Source: an uncultured Lactobacillus sp.
GTDB lineage: Bacteria > Bacillota > Bacilli > Lactobacillales > Lactobacillaceae
Direction: 5' to 3'
Length of the DNA stretch: 34,668 bases
NCBI GenBank assembly: GCA_905204935.1
Contig: CAJLBJ010000023.1
Location: 1 to 34,668 of the forward strand
Shown here in pieces: positions 15,887-23,773 of the stretch. Position 1 is the stretch's first letter. Each line of letters begins with the position of its first letter. The translations under genes were made by a program, and so were the position numbers. A model generated the notes under the pieces. That model was not told the DNA's origin, ran no database searches, and saw only the letters and a list, made by a program, of their open reading frames with translations.

Positions 15887-16723
15887 TTATTTAATACTTG
15901 CTGCCATTGGAATCAAGGCGTTATAATCTTTACCTTCTAACGTGTAAACGACATTACCTTTCATCCACTTTAAAGTGGTATGATCGGCAACTAAATCCAC
16001 CGTCAAACTAGCTTGATCATCTGGTATCGGTAACATATATTGTTCCAATAATTTAACAACCGTTTGTCCAGTTGGAATTGTGTTTTGCCCATTATAAGCC
16101 GAAGCGTGTACATATAACGACCAATTACCTTCGCGCCACTGCAAGTAACTTTGACCTGCTCCTGAATCGAGTGTACCTTCGATTTGATAACCTAAGTCAA
16201 CAGCTGGCAAGTGTGTTGCTTGGTTTTGATCATAGATTTGAATCGCTTGACGTGCCTCATCTTTAGAAGCATAGGTACTTTTAATCAAAGTAGCGTATGG
16301 AACGTGTGTCTTTAACGCTTCATCATTAAACGGATAAGCATTATAGCCTAAACTGTAATAAATACTATAGTCATTTTCATTTCCAATATATCTAACGTTA
16401 ACTTTATCGTGATTATAGCCTAAGCCATCGACTTGTGGCAAAGGAATTTGTCCAAGATTTTGACGTAAACTTTGATTGAGTTGTTCAAGACGCGATAACT
16501 GCTCAGTTGTACCAGTCGTTGAGTTATCTTGAGAAGAATTTACATCGTCTTTTTTATCATCTTTTGAACTAGTGCTCTTATCTTTATTCTTATCTTTATC
16601 CTTTTTGGCTGACGTTTGACTACTCTTTTCAACATCGGAATTTTTAGGCTCCGCGTTTTTAGAGCTACACCCTACTAACAAAATGGCCAAGAGACTAAGC
16701 ATCAATATATTCGACTTCTTCAT
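15887..16723 (-). CDS. Predicted lipoprotein of unknown function
   Basis: A 278-residue exported lipoprotein. The signal peptide MKKSNILMLSLLAILLVGC ends in a lipobox (LVGC) with the lipidated cysteine at residue 19. A low-complexity Lys/Asp/Ser-rich linker (about 22-70) follows, as in many cell-wall-spanning lipoproteins, and then a folded domain (about 80-278) with several short Tyr/Trp-rich strands (DYSIYYSLGYNAYPF, YLQWREGNWSLYVHASAY). I do not recognise the domain. The ATG follows AAGGGGTGAT. It is monocistronic, between its own promoter and the bidirectional terminator. Confidence 0.82.
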   Translation of the reverse strand: MKKSNILMLSLLAILLVGCSSKNAEPKNSDVEKSSQTSAKKDKDKNKDKSTSSKDDKKDDVNSSQDNSTTGTTEQLSRLEQLNQSLRQNLGQIPLPQVDGLGYNHDKVNVRYIGNENDYSIYYSLGYNAYPFNDEALKTHVPYATLIKSTYASKDEARQAIQIYDQNQATHLPAVDLGYQIEGTLDSGAGQSYLQWREGNWSLYVHASAYNGQNTIPTGQTVVKLLEQYMLPIPDDQASLTVDLVADHTTLKWMKGNVVYTLEGKDYNALIPMAASIK

Positions 16724-16762
16724 CAGAAATCACCCCTTAACTTTGGTACTTTACTCAATTTA

Positions 16763-16791
16763 AGTATACTATTTTACCAGGCCTTCACCAA
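16763..16791 (-). promoter_or_regulatory. Promoter of the lipoprotein gene
   Basis: On the minus strand TTGGTG (16786-16791) and TATACT (16763-16768) are separated by 17 bp. Confidence 0.6.
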
Positions 16792-16802
16792 GAAATTAGT
16801 CC

Positions 16803-17669
16803 TTATGCGTATAATTGTCCTTCTTGGTCTTCAATCTCAATAATCACAGCTGCATGATCGGAAATTTTTTGGCTTTCGTGTCCATCAAAACATACACGAC
16901 TTGAAACAATTTCATGTTTAGCATTCGTTAAAATATAATCTATTCGTCTAGCTAAACTCTTTTGTCCCCATTCCGTTAAATTATCACGAATCGTCAAGCC
17001 ATCACTCTTATTGATTGCTGCTACATAAGTGTCTTGAAAACTCCGACACATGTATTCATATCCAATAACATCTTCTTCTGCATCAACATTAACATTAGCC
17101 AATACATAGGTCGGCCGCTTTTTAGCTCCTAAAAACTGCAATCTTTTAGAAAAAGTATCCCATTCAACGTTAAAATGATTGCTCAATTGGCCATCCAAAT
17201 GTGTCGTTACTACTAAAGAGCCCTCGGTATTGGCCAACTTTCCTGCCAAAATTTTATGTCTGCGAATATCTTGATAACCAATTTCTCGCTCAGGCGCTAA
17301 AATATCAGCTGTCACTTCACTTAAAGGTACTAATGAAAACAAAGCCAAACCTTCATCAAAACTTCCCAATAACTCATGACATGCACACCAACTCCAGTAA
17401 AAATCAAGCTTGACCTTACGCAAAGCCTTTTGCAATAAATAAGCGAAATTTCCTATTTTAACAGGAATTTGTTCTTCTTCACAAGGTTTTACATACTTTA
17501 AATCTCTTAACTCTTCAGCTGTCACACAGGCTGATTTTCGAGGTTGGTTAGCTTCTTGCAGGGCAAAAATCGCAATATTTTCACGTACGACTTGATCAAC
17601 AAATTCATTAATTTGCTTATTTGTATCAAATCCTTGAAGTGAATGACAGTTTAGTGTCAACATCTTCAC
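16803..17669 (-). CDS. Endonuclease/exonuclease/phosphatase-fold protein
   Basis: A 288-residue member of the EEP superfamily, metal-dependent phosphoesterases that include exonuclease III, sphingomyelinases and inositol phosphatases. Visible elements are the N-terminal LTLNCHS (metal and phosphate contact), the metal-binding Glu in FALQEANQ, VTTHLDG, LANVNVD and the C-terminal SDHAAVIIE carrying the Asp-His pair. No signal peptide is present, so it should act in the cytoplasm. Substrate is uncertain. The GTG at 17669 lies about seven bases after GAGGGG and gives the family-typical start MKMLTLNCHS; an ATG at 17663 is the alternative. Confidence 0.85.
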   Translation of the reverse strand: MKMLTLNCHSLQGFDTNKQINEFVDQVVRENIAIFALQEANQPRKSACVTAEELRDLKYVKPCEEEQIPVKIGNFAYLLQKALRKVKLDFYWSWCACHELLGSFDEGLALFSLVPLSEVTADILAPEREIGYQDIRRHKILAGKLANTEGSLVVTTHLDGQLSNHFNVEWDTFSKRLQFLGAKKRPTYVLANVNVDAEEDVIGYEYMCRSFQDTYVAAINKSDGLTIRDNLTEWGQKSLARRIDYILTNAKHEIVSSRVCFDGHESQKISDHAAVIIEIEDQEGQLYA

Positions 17670-17709
17670 TAAGCTTCCCCTCTTTTCATAACATAATTTC
17701 TACTAAATA

Positions 17710-17738
17710 ACTATACATCAAAGAAAGCGATTTCTCAA
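17710..17738 (-). promoter_or_regulatory. Promoter of the EEP-fold gene
   Basis: On the minus strand TTGAGA (17733-17738) and TATAGT (17710-17715) are separated by 17 bp. Confidence 0.6.
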
Positions 17739-17781
17739 GTTGAACAAAATATTTATCCACTATTTTTAATTTAATTACTAA

Positions 17782-17816
17782 AAAACACCAAGTTAGCTAA
17801 ACCAACTTGGTGTTTT
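17782..17816 (-). terminator. Terminator of the DJ-1/PfpI gene
   Basis: A perfect 13-bp stem AAAACACCAAGTT/AACTTGGTGTTTT (17782-17794 with 17804-17816) lies directly after the stop codon, with Ts following on the minus strand. Confidence 0.9.
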
Positions 17817-17818
17817 AC

Positions 17819-18400
17819 TTAACGCGTAATATTTTCACTCAAAAAGTTATATAACATCGCTTCTTTTAATTGTGTCGTATCCGCACCTAAAATTTCAGCG
17901 ATTGCATATGAATAAGCCCATGCTGTCGCAGGACCTCGACTAGTTAAAATACGTTTATCATGATCAATCACAACAATATCTTCTTTGAAATGACCATCTG
18001 TAATTTGATCTTTAATTTGATCATGTACGCTTGGATAGCATGTGTACTCACTTCCATCCAACAAACCATAGGCTGCAAAAGCTAGCGGCGCCGCACACAT
18101 TGCTGCATTCCATTTACCAGCCTGCGCACGTCTTTGCATCAATCCTTTTAAAACAGTACTGTTTTTAAGGTTTTCTGCTCCTGGATAGCCTCCTGGAAAA
18201 ATCACAATATCATACTCAAGTAAGTCAACATCCAAAATTTTATCACAAGTCAACACAATATCATGATCGCCGATTACTTTTTTAGAATTTAAGCCCACCA
18301 TATCAACTTCAAGTCCTAAACGACGTAAAACATCAACTGGACTTAAGGCTTCAACTTCTTCGCAACCATCTGCGATTAAAACAGCTGCCTTTTTTGTCAT
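17819..18400 (-). CDS. DJ-1/PfpI family protein (YajL/ThiJ-like)
   Basis: A 193-residue single-domain protein of the DJ-1/PfpI superfamily, whose members act as glyoxalases, deglycase-like or stress-protective proteins. The conserved acidic residue is Glu14 (ADGCEEVEA) and the nucleophile-elbow cysteine is Cys102 (WNAAMCAAP). FPGGYPGAENL and the late TSRGPATAWAYSYAIAEIL complete the signature. The order and length match the YajL/DJ-1 subgroup more than the PfpI peptidases. I start it at ATG 18400 (MTKKAAVLIADG), eight bases after AAAGGGA; the longer in-frame start would include that site. Exact activity is not settled for the family. Confidence 0.9.
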   Translation of the reverse strand: MTKKAAVLIADGCEEVEALSPVDVLRRLGLEVDMVGLNSKKVIGDHDIVLTCDKILDVDLLEYDIVIFPGGYPGAENLKNSTVLKGLMQRRAQAGKWNAAMCAAPLAFAAYGLLDGSEYTCYPSVHDQIKDQITDGHFKEDIVVIDHDKRILTSRGPATAWAYSYAIAEILGADTTQLKEAMLYNFLSENITR

Positions 18401-18429
18401 CTCAACCATCCCTTTCTTGTTATACATTA

Positions 18430-18458
18430 AGGATAGCACTTAAAAATCACTTAGGCAA
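18430..18458 (-). promoter_or_regulatory. Promoter of the DJ-1/PfpI gene
   Basis: On the minus strand TTGCCT (18453-18458) and TATCCT (18430-18435) are separated by 17 bp. I see no good terminator between the upstream glucosidase gene and this promoter, so readthrough from the sugar operon is possible. Confidence 0.55.
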
Positions 18459-18473
18459 AAGCAAAATTTTTGA

Positions 18474-20147
18474 TTATAAACTATTATAAAAAACAACCGC
18501 TTGATATGGTTCTAATAATAATTCTTGGTCATTTCGTATCAACTGTTCTTGATTATTTAATATTAATTTACCTTTTGGAGCATTCACTTTGTTTACTACT
18601 TCATCAAGATTTACTAGCACAGTCAATGAATCTTCATTTAATGTTCGCTGATAAGCAACTATATTTTCAACTGTCTTTTCTGCAATCAAATCAGCTTTTG
18701 CAAGCAACGTTTGATATTGTTTACGTAATTGTGCCAGTTTCCGATAGTAATTTAAAATAGATGATTGATCATTTTCCTGGCTTTCAACACTAATCCCTGT
18801 TCTATTTGTTCCCATACCTAACCAAGGTTTTTGTGTAGAAAATCCTCCATAAATACTTTCATCCCATTGCATTGGTGTCCTGGCATTATCACGTGAACGA
18901 TTGTTAACTAGTCGTAAAGCTTCTTTGGAATCTATTCCTGCATTCAATGCCATTTGATAGTTATTTAAAGTTGAAACATCATTAAATTCTTCTATACTTT
19001 GACGCTGACAGTTCTTCATACCAATTTCTTGTCCTTGGTAAATAAATGGGATTCCTGGCAAAAAGTAATACATTGTCGCCAAAGCTTTAGCTGCATTTTT
19101 GTTTTGCCATTTTTCATTTTTAATAAGCTTTGATAACACACGCGGCTGATCATGATTTTCTAAAACATTTGCAGCAAAACCACCCGCATCTTTAATAGCT
19201 TTTTGGCTAGTAAATAAAATATCTTTTAACTCAGTCACTGACCAATCTGCTTTCCCACGATACCATTCATCTACATTTTTAATTTCAATGTTCATGTAAC
19301 TAAAATCAAAAATCATGGAAAAATATCCATCTGGGCCAATAAATTTAGGTAAATCATCCTGTGCAACTCCATAAGCTTCACCGATAGTAACCGCATCATA
19401 TTTCTCAAAAGTTTCGTGCTTCAACTCTGCTAAGAAGACTTCTAAGCCTGGACGATTTTGTCCTTTTTTAATTACCGATACTAAACCATCAGTATCATCT
19501 GCTGGTAAGCTTGCCCAGTCTAAATCTTTTTTCAAATGAGTGATTGCATCTACTCGATAACCCGCAATTCCTTTTTCTAACCACCAGTTAACCATTTGAT
19601 AAATTTCTTGTCGAAGTTTAGGATTTTCCCAATTTAAATCAGGTTGCTGTGGGGCAAACGTATGGAAATAATAAGTCCCTGGTTCACCTTCAACTTCGCT
19701 CCAAGTTGATCCGCCAAAAATACTACGCCAGTTATTAGGAGCTTTACCATCTACTGTCTTTTTAAAAATATAATAGTCTCGGTAAGGACTTTTTGGATCT
19801 TTTAGTGCTTGTTGAAACCATTTATGCTGATCTGAAGTATGGTTGATAACTAAATCCATTATCAGCTTAATGTTTCTTTTTTTAGCTTGTACCAATAATT
19901 CATCAAAATCTTCCATTGTCCCAAATTGTGGATCTATAGCTTGATAATCAGAAATATCATAGCCCATATCAACCATCGGGGATTGGTAAATCGGGGATAA
20001 CCAAATCATACTTACCCCTAGGCTTTGTAAATAATCTAAATGTGCGATTACTCCTTTTAAGTCCCCAATTCCATCATTATTGGTATCTTGAAAAGAGCGG
20101 GGATAAACTTGATAAACAATTTCATTTTGCCACCATTTTGTTAACAT
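18474..20147 (-). CDS. GH13 alpha-glucosidase (oligo-1,6-glucosidase/maltase-like)
   Basis: A 557-residue cytoplasmic glycoside hydrolase that releases glucose from short alpha-glucosides. GH13 motifs in order are DLVINHTSD (98-106), GYRVDAITH with nucleophile Asp200, TIGEAYG with acid/base Glu257, and ENHDQPR with Asp333. QPDLNWENP supports GH13 subfamily 31. The residue after the nucleophile is Ala201, where isomaltase/oligo-1,6 enzymes usually have Val; by the known family rule this leans towards alpha-1,4 or mixed specificity, but that is an inference. The upstream transporter gene ends in an ATGA overlap with a possible start at 20156; I prefer ATG 20147, eight bases after AAAGGA. It is co-transcribed with the transporter. 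Confidence 0.93.
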   Translation of the reverse strand: MLTKWWQNEIVYQVYPRSFQDTNNDGIGDLKGVIAHLDYLQSLGVSMIWLSPIYQSPMVDMGYDISDYQAIDPQFGTMEDFDELLVQAKKRNIKLIMDLVINHTSDQHKWFQQALKDPKSPYRDYYIFKKTVDGKAPNNWRSIFGGSTWSEVEGEPGTYYFHTFAPQQPDLNWENPKLRQEIYQMVNWWLEKGIAGYRVDAITHLKKDLDWASLPADDTDGLVSVIKKGQNRPGLEVFLAELKHETFEKYDAVTIGEAYGVAQDDLPKFIGPDGYFSMIFDFSYMNIEIKNVDEWYRGKADWSVTELKDILFTSQKAIKDAGGFAANVLENHDQPRVLSKLIKNEKWQNKNAAKALATMYYFLPGIPFIYQGQEIGMKNCQRQSIEEFNDVSTLNNYQMALNAGIDSKEALRLVNNRSRDNARTPMQWDESIYGGFSTQKPWLGMGTNRTGISVESQENDQSSILNYYRKLAQLRKQYQTLLAKADLIAEKTVENIVAYQRTLNEDSLTVLVNLDEVVNKVNAPKGKLILNNQEQLIRNDQELLLEPYQAVVFYNSL

Positions 20148-20152
20148 ATATC

Positions 20153-21496
20153 TCATCCTTTATGTTTTTCTTTAATTAAAAATACCGATAAACTTCCAAT
20201 AAACATCAAAACTCCTGAAATCAATAACATTGCAGAAAAACTTTCCTTAACCATTGGAAAAATCGCAAATGATGCCACTGAAGCCACTATTTGTGGCAGA
20301 CAAATAGAACCGTTAAATAACCCTAAATAAGTTCCCATATGTGAATATCCATCTAACGCATTTGTAACTAAGATAAATGGATAAGCCATCATTGCTGCCC
20401 AAGATATCCCTATCAAACAAAATGATATAAGTAAACCCATTTGTGAATGAATTAAAAAGACTGATATAAAACCAAGTGAACCTAAAAATAGTGATAATGA
20501 ATAACCAGTCTTATTTTTACCCGCTGGGATTTTAGCCAACACAAGTGACCAAATTACCGCTGCAATCGCATAAACTGCAGACAAAATCCCAAACCAATTA
20601 GCACCAGCTTGATATGCTGCTGTAGCTGGGGCACTTGCATGATACACATTAAAAGCTACTGCTCCAGCGCCATATGTCCACAAATATTGAAATGCCATCC
20701 AGCAAAAAAATTGTGTAATTGTCACATACCAAAATGTTTTGGGTGCCGTTTTTAATAATACAAACATACTCTTTTTTTCTGTTGCATCTTGTTCATTTAA
20801 TGCCACGCCATGATATTTTTGGTAAGTTTCATTATCATATTCTTTGACTGAAAAAACTGAAATCAAAGAAAAAATCACTAGAATAATAGCACCAACATAA
20901 AAAGAAATTCTAACAGTTAAAGGGACTTCTCCTTTAACAGCCGTATTAGCTACGCCTAAAGCCGTTAAAACATAGGGAAAAATCGTGGCTAAAACAGAGC
21001 CTGTATTTGAAAGAAAACTTTGAATCGAATATGCATATGATTTTTGTTTTTCATTAACCATATCTCCAACAACCATTTTAAAAGGTTGCATCGCTACATT
21101 TGAACTTAAATCCATAAATAAAATAGCAATAGCTCCAAACCATAAAGCAGTTGACGTTTTAAATCCAAAACTTCCTGAATTTGGTAATAGAAACATTACG
21201 ATTACTGATACTAAAGCACCAACTAATAAATATGGCATCCGACGTCCAAAATGCTTACTCCAAGTACGATCAGATAAATATCCCACAATAGGTTGTACAA
21301 CTATACCAGCAAGTGGTGGCAAAATAAAGAAAAAGCCTAATTTAGTTGGATCTGCTCCTAATGTTTGAAAAATACGGCCCATTTGTGAACTCTGTAAAGA
21401 AAAAGCCATCTGAACCCCTAAAAAACCTACACTTAACATCCAAATTCTAAATATTGGTAAATCTGGTAAACTAGTCTTTTTTTCTTGACTCATCAT
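20153..21496 (-). CDS. SLC45-like/GPH-type MFS sugar transporter
   Basis: An integral membrane protein of 12 predicted helices, about 447 residues, resembling SLC45-type sucrose/maltose-proton symporters of Firmicutes. Evidence includes the N-terminal FRIWMLSVGFLGVQMAFSLQSSQMGRIFQTLGAD, the cytoplasmic loop GYLSDRTWSKHFGRRMPYLLVGA (the MFS D-R-x-G-R-R-like motif), and later WAAMMAYPFILVTN. Its partner glucosidase starts at its stop codon, which points to uptake of intact alpha-glucosides such as maltose or isomaltose followed by hydrolysis inside. Start is ambiguous between ATGs at 21496 and 21493; GGGAG lies just upstream. An operator and a cre-like site precede it. Confidence 0.88.
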   Translation of the reverse strand: MMSQEKKTSLPDLPIFRIWMLSVGFLGVQMAFSLQSSQMGRIFQTLGADPTKLGFFFILPPLAGIVVQPIVGYLSDRTWSKHFGRRMPYLLVGALVSVIVMFLLPNSGSFGFKTSTALWFGAIAILFMDLSSNVAMQPFKMVVGDMVNEKQKSYAYSIQSFLSNTGSVLATIFPYVLTALGVANTAVKGEVPLTVRISFYVGAIILVIFSLISVFSVKEYDNETYQKYHGVALNEQDATEKKSMFVLLKTAPKTFWYVTITQFFCWMAFQYLWTYGAGAVAFNVYHASAPATAAYQAGANWFGILSAVYAIAAVIWSLVLAKIPAGKNKTGYSLSLFLGSLGFISVFLIHSQMGLLISFCLIGISWAAMMAYPFILVTNALDGYSHMGTYLGLFNGSICLPQIVASVASFAIFPMVKESFSAMLLISGVLMFIGSLSVFLIKEKHKG

Positions 21497-21518
21497 TAAC
21501 ACTCCCAAAATTTAAATT

Positions 21519-21532
21519 TGAAATCGATTTCG
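21519..21532 (-). promoter_or_regulatory. cre-like site in front of the alpha-glucoside operon
   Basis: TGAAATCGATTTCG contains a 12-bp palindrome with central CG (GAAATCGATTTC, 520-531 of this kilobase) and matches the CcpA cre consensus except for the last base. It lies between an extended -10 (TGCTAAAAT on the minus strand, about 21545-21553) and the start codon, a position suited to repression by CcpA or by the local LacI protein. Confidence 0.6.
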
Positions 21533-21573
21533 TGTTTTGATTTTAGCATTTTATTTTTTTAAAATAAACCGCT

Positions 21574-21601
21574 TTAAAAATGTTAACGTTAACATTTTTA
21601 A
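21574..21601. promoter_or_regulatory. 28-bp perfect palindrome, LacI-type operator
   Basis: The core ATGTTAACGTTAACAT with central CG, extended by A/T arms to 28 bp, is the hallmark of a LacI-family (MalR-like) operator. It lies just upstream of the transporter promoter. The LacI-family gene at 22537 is the likely cognate regulator. Confidence 0.88.
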
Positions 21602-21689
21602 CGACACAATTTAGCAACATCTTCATCTCAAAATTTTAGCTTGTTCAAATTGTTCAAATGCTATCTCATCATCCTTTTTACATAATAAA

Positions 21690-21732
21690 AGCGAGTTACT
21701 CAATCTTATTTTAAAAAATTGAGTAACTCGCT
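21690..21732 (-). terminator. 15-bp stem terminator upstream of the alpha-glucoside operon
   Basis: A perfect 15-bp stem (21690-21704 with 21718-21732), followed on the minus strand by TTTTATTATG. It would end the transcript of the small orphan frame at 21762 and insulate the sugar operon. Confidence 0.75.
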
Positions 21733-21761
21733 ATTTAATCTTCTTACGATTACTAACAAAG

Positions 21762-22022
21762 TCAGCTATCTAATAGACATTTTGTATTTACATAACTATA
21801 TAAACCTATACAAGACAATAAAATCACTAAAATATTCGTACTAATTCTCAATAAACTATCCCAAATCAAATAATTTACCATTAAAGAAACATAGGGAATA
21901 CAAATCAAAGCATCTAATAGTGAAAATTTACAAATTCTTTTATCAAAGGTACATACACCAAATGCTAGGTATATTAAAATAGTTGCACTACAAAAAATTT
22001 GAAATAAATTATTATTGGACAA
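21762..22022 (-). CDS. Possible small membrane protein, unknown
   Basis: An 86-residue frame with a TTG start and only a weak ribosome site (GTAGG about 10-12 bases upstream). It encodes three hydrophobic stretches (LFQIFCSATILIYLAFGV, LLDALICIPYVSLMVNYLIW, ISTNILVILLSCIGLYSY), so it could be a three-helix membrane peptide, but AT-rich DNA easily yields such frames. A strong terminator follows it, which supports transcription on this strand. I recognise no family. It may be a remnant of a larger gene. Confidence 0.3.
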   Translation of the reverse strand: MSNNNLFQIFCSATILIYLAFGVCTFDKRICKFSLLDALICIPYVSLMVNYLIWDSLLRISTNILVILLSCIGLYSYVNTKCLLDS

Positions 22023-22441
22023 ATAATAAAAGCCTACAGTCTCGATTCCAACAATAAAAAAATTTTAAATAATTCTTCATAGATCAATTTTTGATTGCAC
22101 TCCATGTATTTTTAATCTACATACAAGCTACATCTTTACCTCCAAACTTTTTATTTAACCCCTCTTGAAAAAATTGCTGCTACTTACTAATTTTTATCTT
22201 TTCTACCTTATAACAATTCTTTCAACGTATAATAAATGTGAATATTATTTTTAAATTCTCTTTTGCATTGATAAAGCTTGATTGTAAAATCTTTTATCTT
22301 CCTTAGGTTAAGGTAACACACATCAGATTACTTTTATTGTTTCTTCTCCAAATAGCAAATATTAATCTAAGTCCATCACAACTTGTGTTACAATTGAAAA
22401 AATTGGTACTCATCTGAAATATCTGTTATGCTCATAAAAAA
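22023..22441. other. AT-rich intergenic region, no gene seen
   Basis: About 420 bp between the small orphan frame and the LacI promoter. I find no credible reading frame, RNA gene or repeat in it on either strand. It may carry decayed sequence. Confidence 0.5.
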
Positions 22442-22492
22442 ATACTTTGAAGTATAAAACATTGGCTAATACTTTATATTTCAAAGTATAAT
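22442..22492 (+). promoter_or_regulatory. 17-bp inverted repeat overlapping the LacI-gene promoter
   Basis: Arms 22442-22458 and 22473-22489 are complementary at all positions with one G-T pair, around a 14-nt loop (ACATTGGCTAATAC). The right arm runs into the -10 TATAAT (22487-22492); TTGGCT in the loop (22462-22467) is a poorly spaced -35 (19 bp). The arrangement suggests autoregulation or another DNA-binding protein at this promoter. Confidence 0.6.
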
Positions 22493-22536
22493 TTCCCGCA
22501 GTATGTTAAGACAAAATAAAATCTAGGAGGGATTTT

Positions 22537-23487
22537 ATGGTAACTATATCCGATGTTGCTCGATATGCACATGTCTCAAACATGACGGTTTCACGTGTTT
22601 TAAACCATCCTGAGCAAGTTTCTGATGACTTAAAACAACGTGTTCTTGAGGCCATTAAACAATTAAACTACACTCCTAATCGTATCGGACAAGCTTTAAC
22701 TAAACAACAACAATTAACTATGCAATTTTTAATACTTGAGAATATTGAAAAAGTTGATCCCTACTATGCAAAATTACTACTTTACCTTGCTGATTACCTC
22801 CAAAAAAAGAACTACACTCTAGAAATTAAACATCAATTAGATCCTAACTTGATTAATCAAGTTGATGGTGGCTTTATCAATGGTGCTAGAATCGAAGATA
22901 TTCCTAAGCTTCTTAAATTAAACTTTCCTTTAGTATCCTATGGAAATATCTCTAATCAAATTAGCTCAATTGATGTCGATAATTTTCAAGGAACATATAA
23001 AATGACCAAATACTTGGCTAAATGCAACTATGAAAATCTGATTTACTTAGGCCTTAATTTACCTGAAAAATTTGCAATCGAACGTGAAAAAGGTTACCTT
23101 GCTGCAATTAAAGAACTCAATCAAAAGCCTATTATTTACCGTCTAAATAATACTCAACAAGCTTGTGCTACATTAATTCAAAATATTACCTTACCATCAA
23201 ATACTGCTTTGATTGCAGCAACTGATCGCCTAGCTATTGGTGCTTTGCAACAACTAGAATTATGCGGTGTAGACATTCCAAATGAAATTGGTATCACTGG
23301 ATTTGATGGAGTTTTCATGCATCAAGTCACCTTAAAAACACTAACCACAGTAATTCAACCTTTGGATTTAGTTGCTAAAGAAATGGTTGATTTACTGCTC
23401 GAAGTAATTACACACAAAAAAGTTATCTCACGAACCATCTCGCCTAAAATAGGTGTCGGACAAACTACTCGATCATGTAAACAATAA
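22537..23487 (+). CDS. LacI-family transcription regulator (MalR-like)
   Basis: A 316-residue repressor. The N-terminal helix-turn-helix and hinge helix are canonical: VTISDVARYAHVSNMTVSRVLNHPEQVSDDLKQRV up to about residue 35, then INYTPN-like LNYTPNRIGQALT. The periplasmic-binding-protein-like sensor domain follows (about 60-316), with VSYGNIS, SIDVDNFQGTYKMTKYL, ALIAATDRLAIGALQQL and GITGFDG. It is slightly shorter than most family members (about 330) but looks complete. A perfect AGGAGG site precedes the ATG. Position and the palindromes at 21574 and 21519 make the transporter-glucosidase operon its probable target, with an alpha-glucoside as inducer; that is inferred. Confidence 0.92.
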   Translation: MVTISDVARYAHVSNMTVSRVLNHPEQVSDDLKQRVLEAIKQLNYTPNRIGQALTKQQQLTMQFLILENIEKVDPYYAKLLLYLADYLQKKNYTLEIKHQLDPNLINQVDGGFINGARIEDIPKLLKLNFPLVSYGNISNQISSIDVDNFQGTYKMTKYLAKCNYENLIYLGLNLPEKFAIEREKGYLAAIKELNQKPIIYRLNNTQQACATLIQNITLPSNTALIAATDRLAIGALQQLELCGVDIPNEIGITGFDGVFMHQVTLKTLTTVIQPLDLVAKEMVDLLLEVITHKKVISRTISPKIGVGQTTRSCKQ

Positions 23488-23501
23488 AAGCTCTATAATT
23501 T

Positions 23502-23538
23502 TTAGGACTGATAGAATTTCTAGCAGTCCTAATCTTTT
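23502..23538 (+). terminator. Terminator of the LacI-family gene
   Basis: A 9-bp stem TTAGGACTG/CAGTCCTAA (23502-23510 with 23524-23532) followed by TCTTTTGT. Confidence 0.8.
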
Positions 23539-23709
23539 GTAAAAAAACAGACATATGAAAATATCCGATAAAATAAAATCGTCAAACAAGTAATTTTGAA
23601 AGAAAATGTCCATAGCTAATTCTATCAAACAATTCTTTACTATATTTTATATGTAAGCCTAATTATTTTCCATTTTTGTTGGCAATAATCAAAAAAATAA
23701 ATACAAATA

Positions 23710-23762
23710 AAAAAATCAGGTAGTCCAATCAATTTAACATTGACTCAACTACCTGATTTTTT
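23710..23762 (-). terminator. Terminator of the nucleoside ABC operon
   Basis: A 14-bp stem (AAAAATCAGGTAGT with ACTACCTGATTTTT) plus an inner CAAT/ATTG pairing, with Ts following on the minus strand, directly after the second permease gene. The 23540-23709 stretch upstream holds no gene that I can see. Confidence 0.85.
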
Positions 23763-23773
23763 ATAACTAATTT

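Noticed and set aside
16500..16670. Simple-sequence-like tract in the lipoprotein gene as a possible tandem repeat or CRISPR-like array
   Set aside because: It is a Lys/Asp/Ser-rich linker coded by irregular AAA/GAT/TCT codons, without regular repeat units or spacers.
21640..21660. Tandem TTGTTCAAA-like repeat (CTTGTTCAAATTGTTCAAAT)
   Set aside because: Only two short AT-rich copies lie near the operator region; too little to call a binding site or repeat.
22588..22597. GTTTCACGTG inside the LacI-family gene resembles half of a parS site
   Set aside because: It encodes the conserved TVSRV of the DNA-binding helix, and the right half (TTTTAA) does not match; coding constraint explains it.
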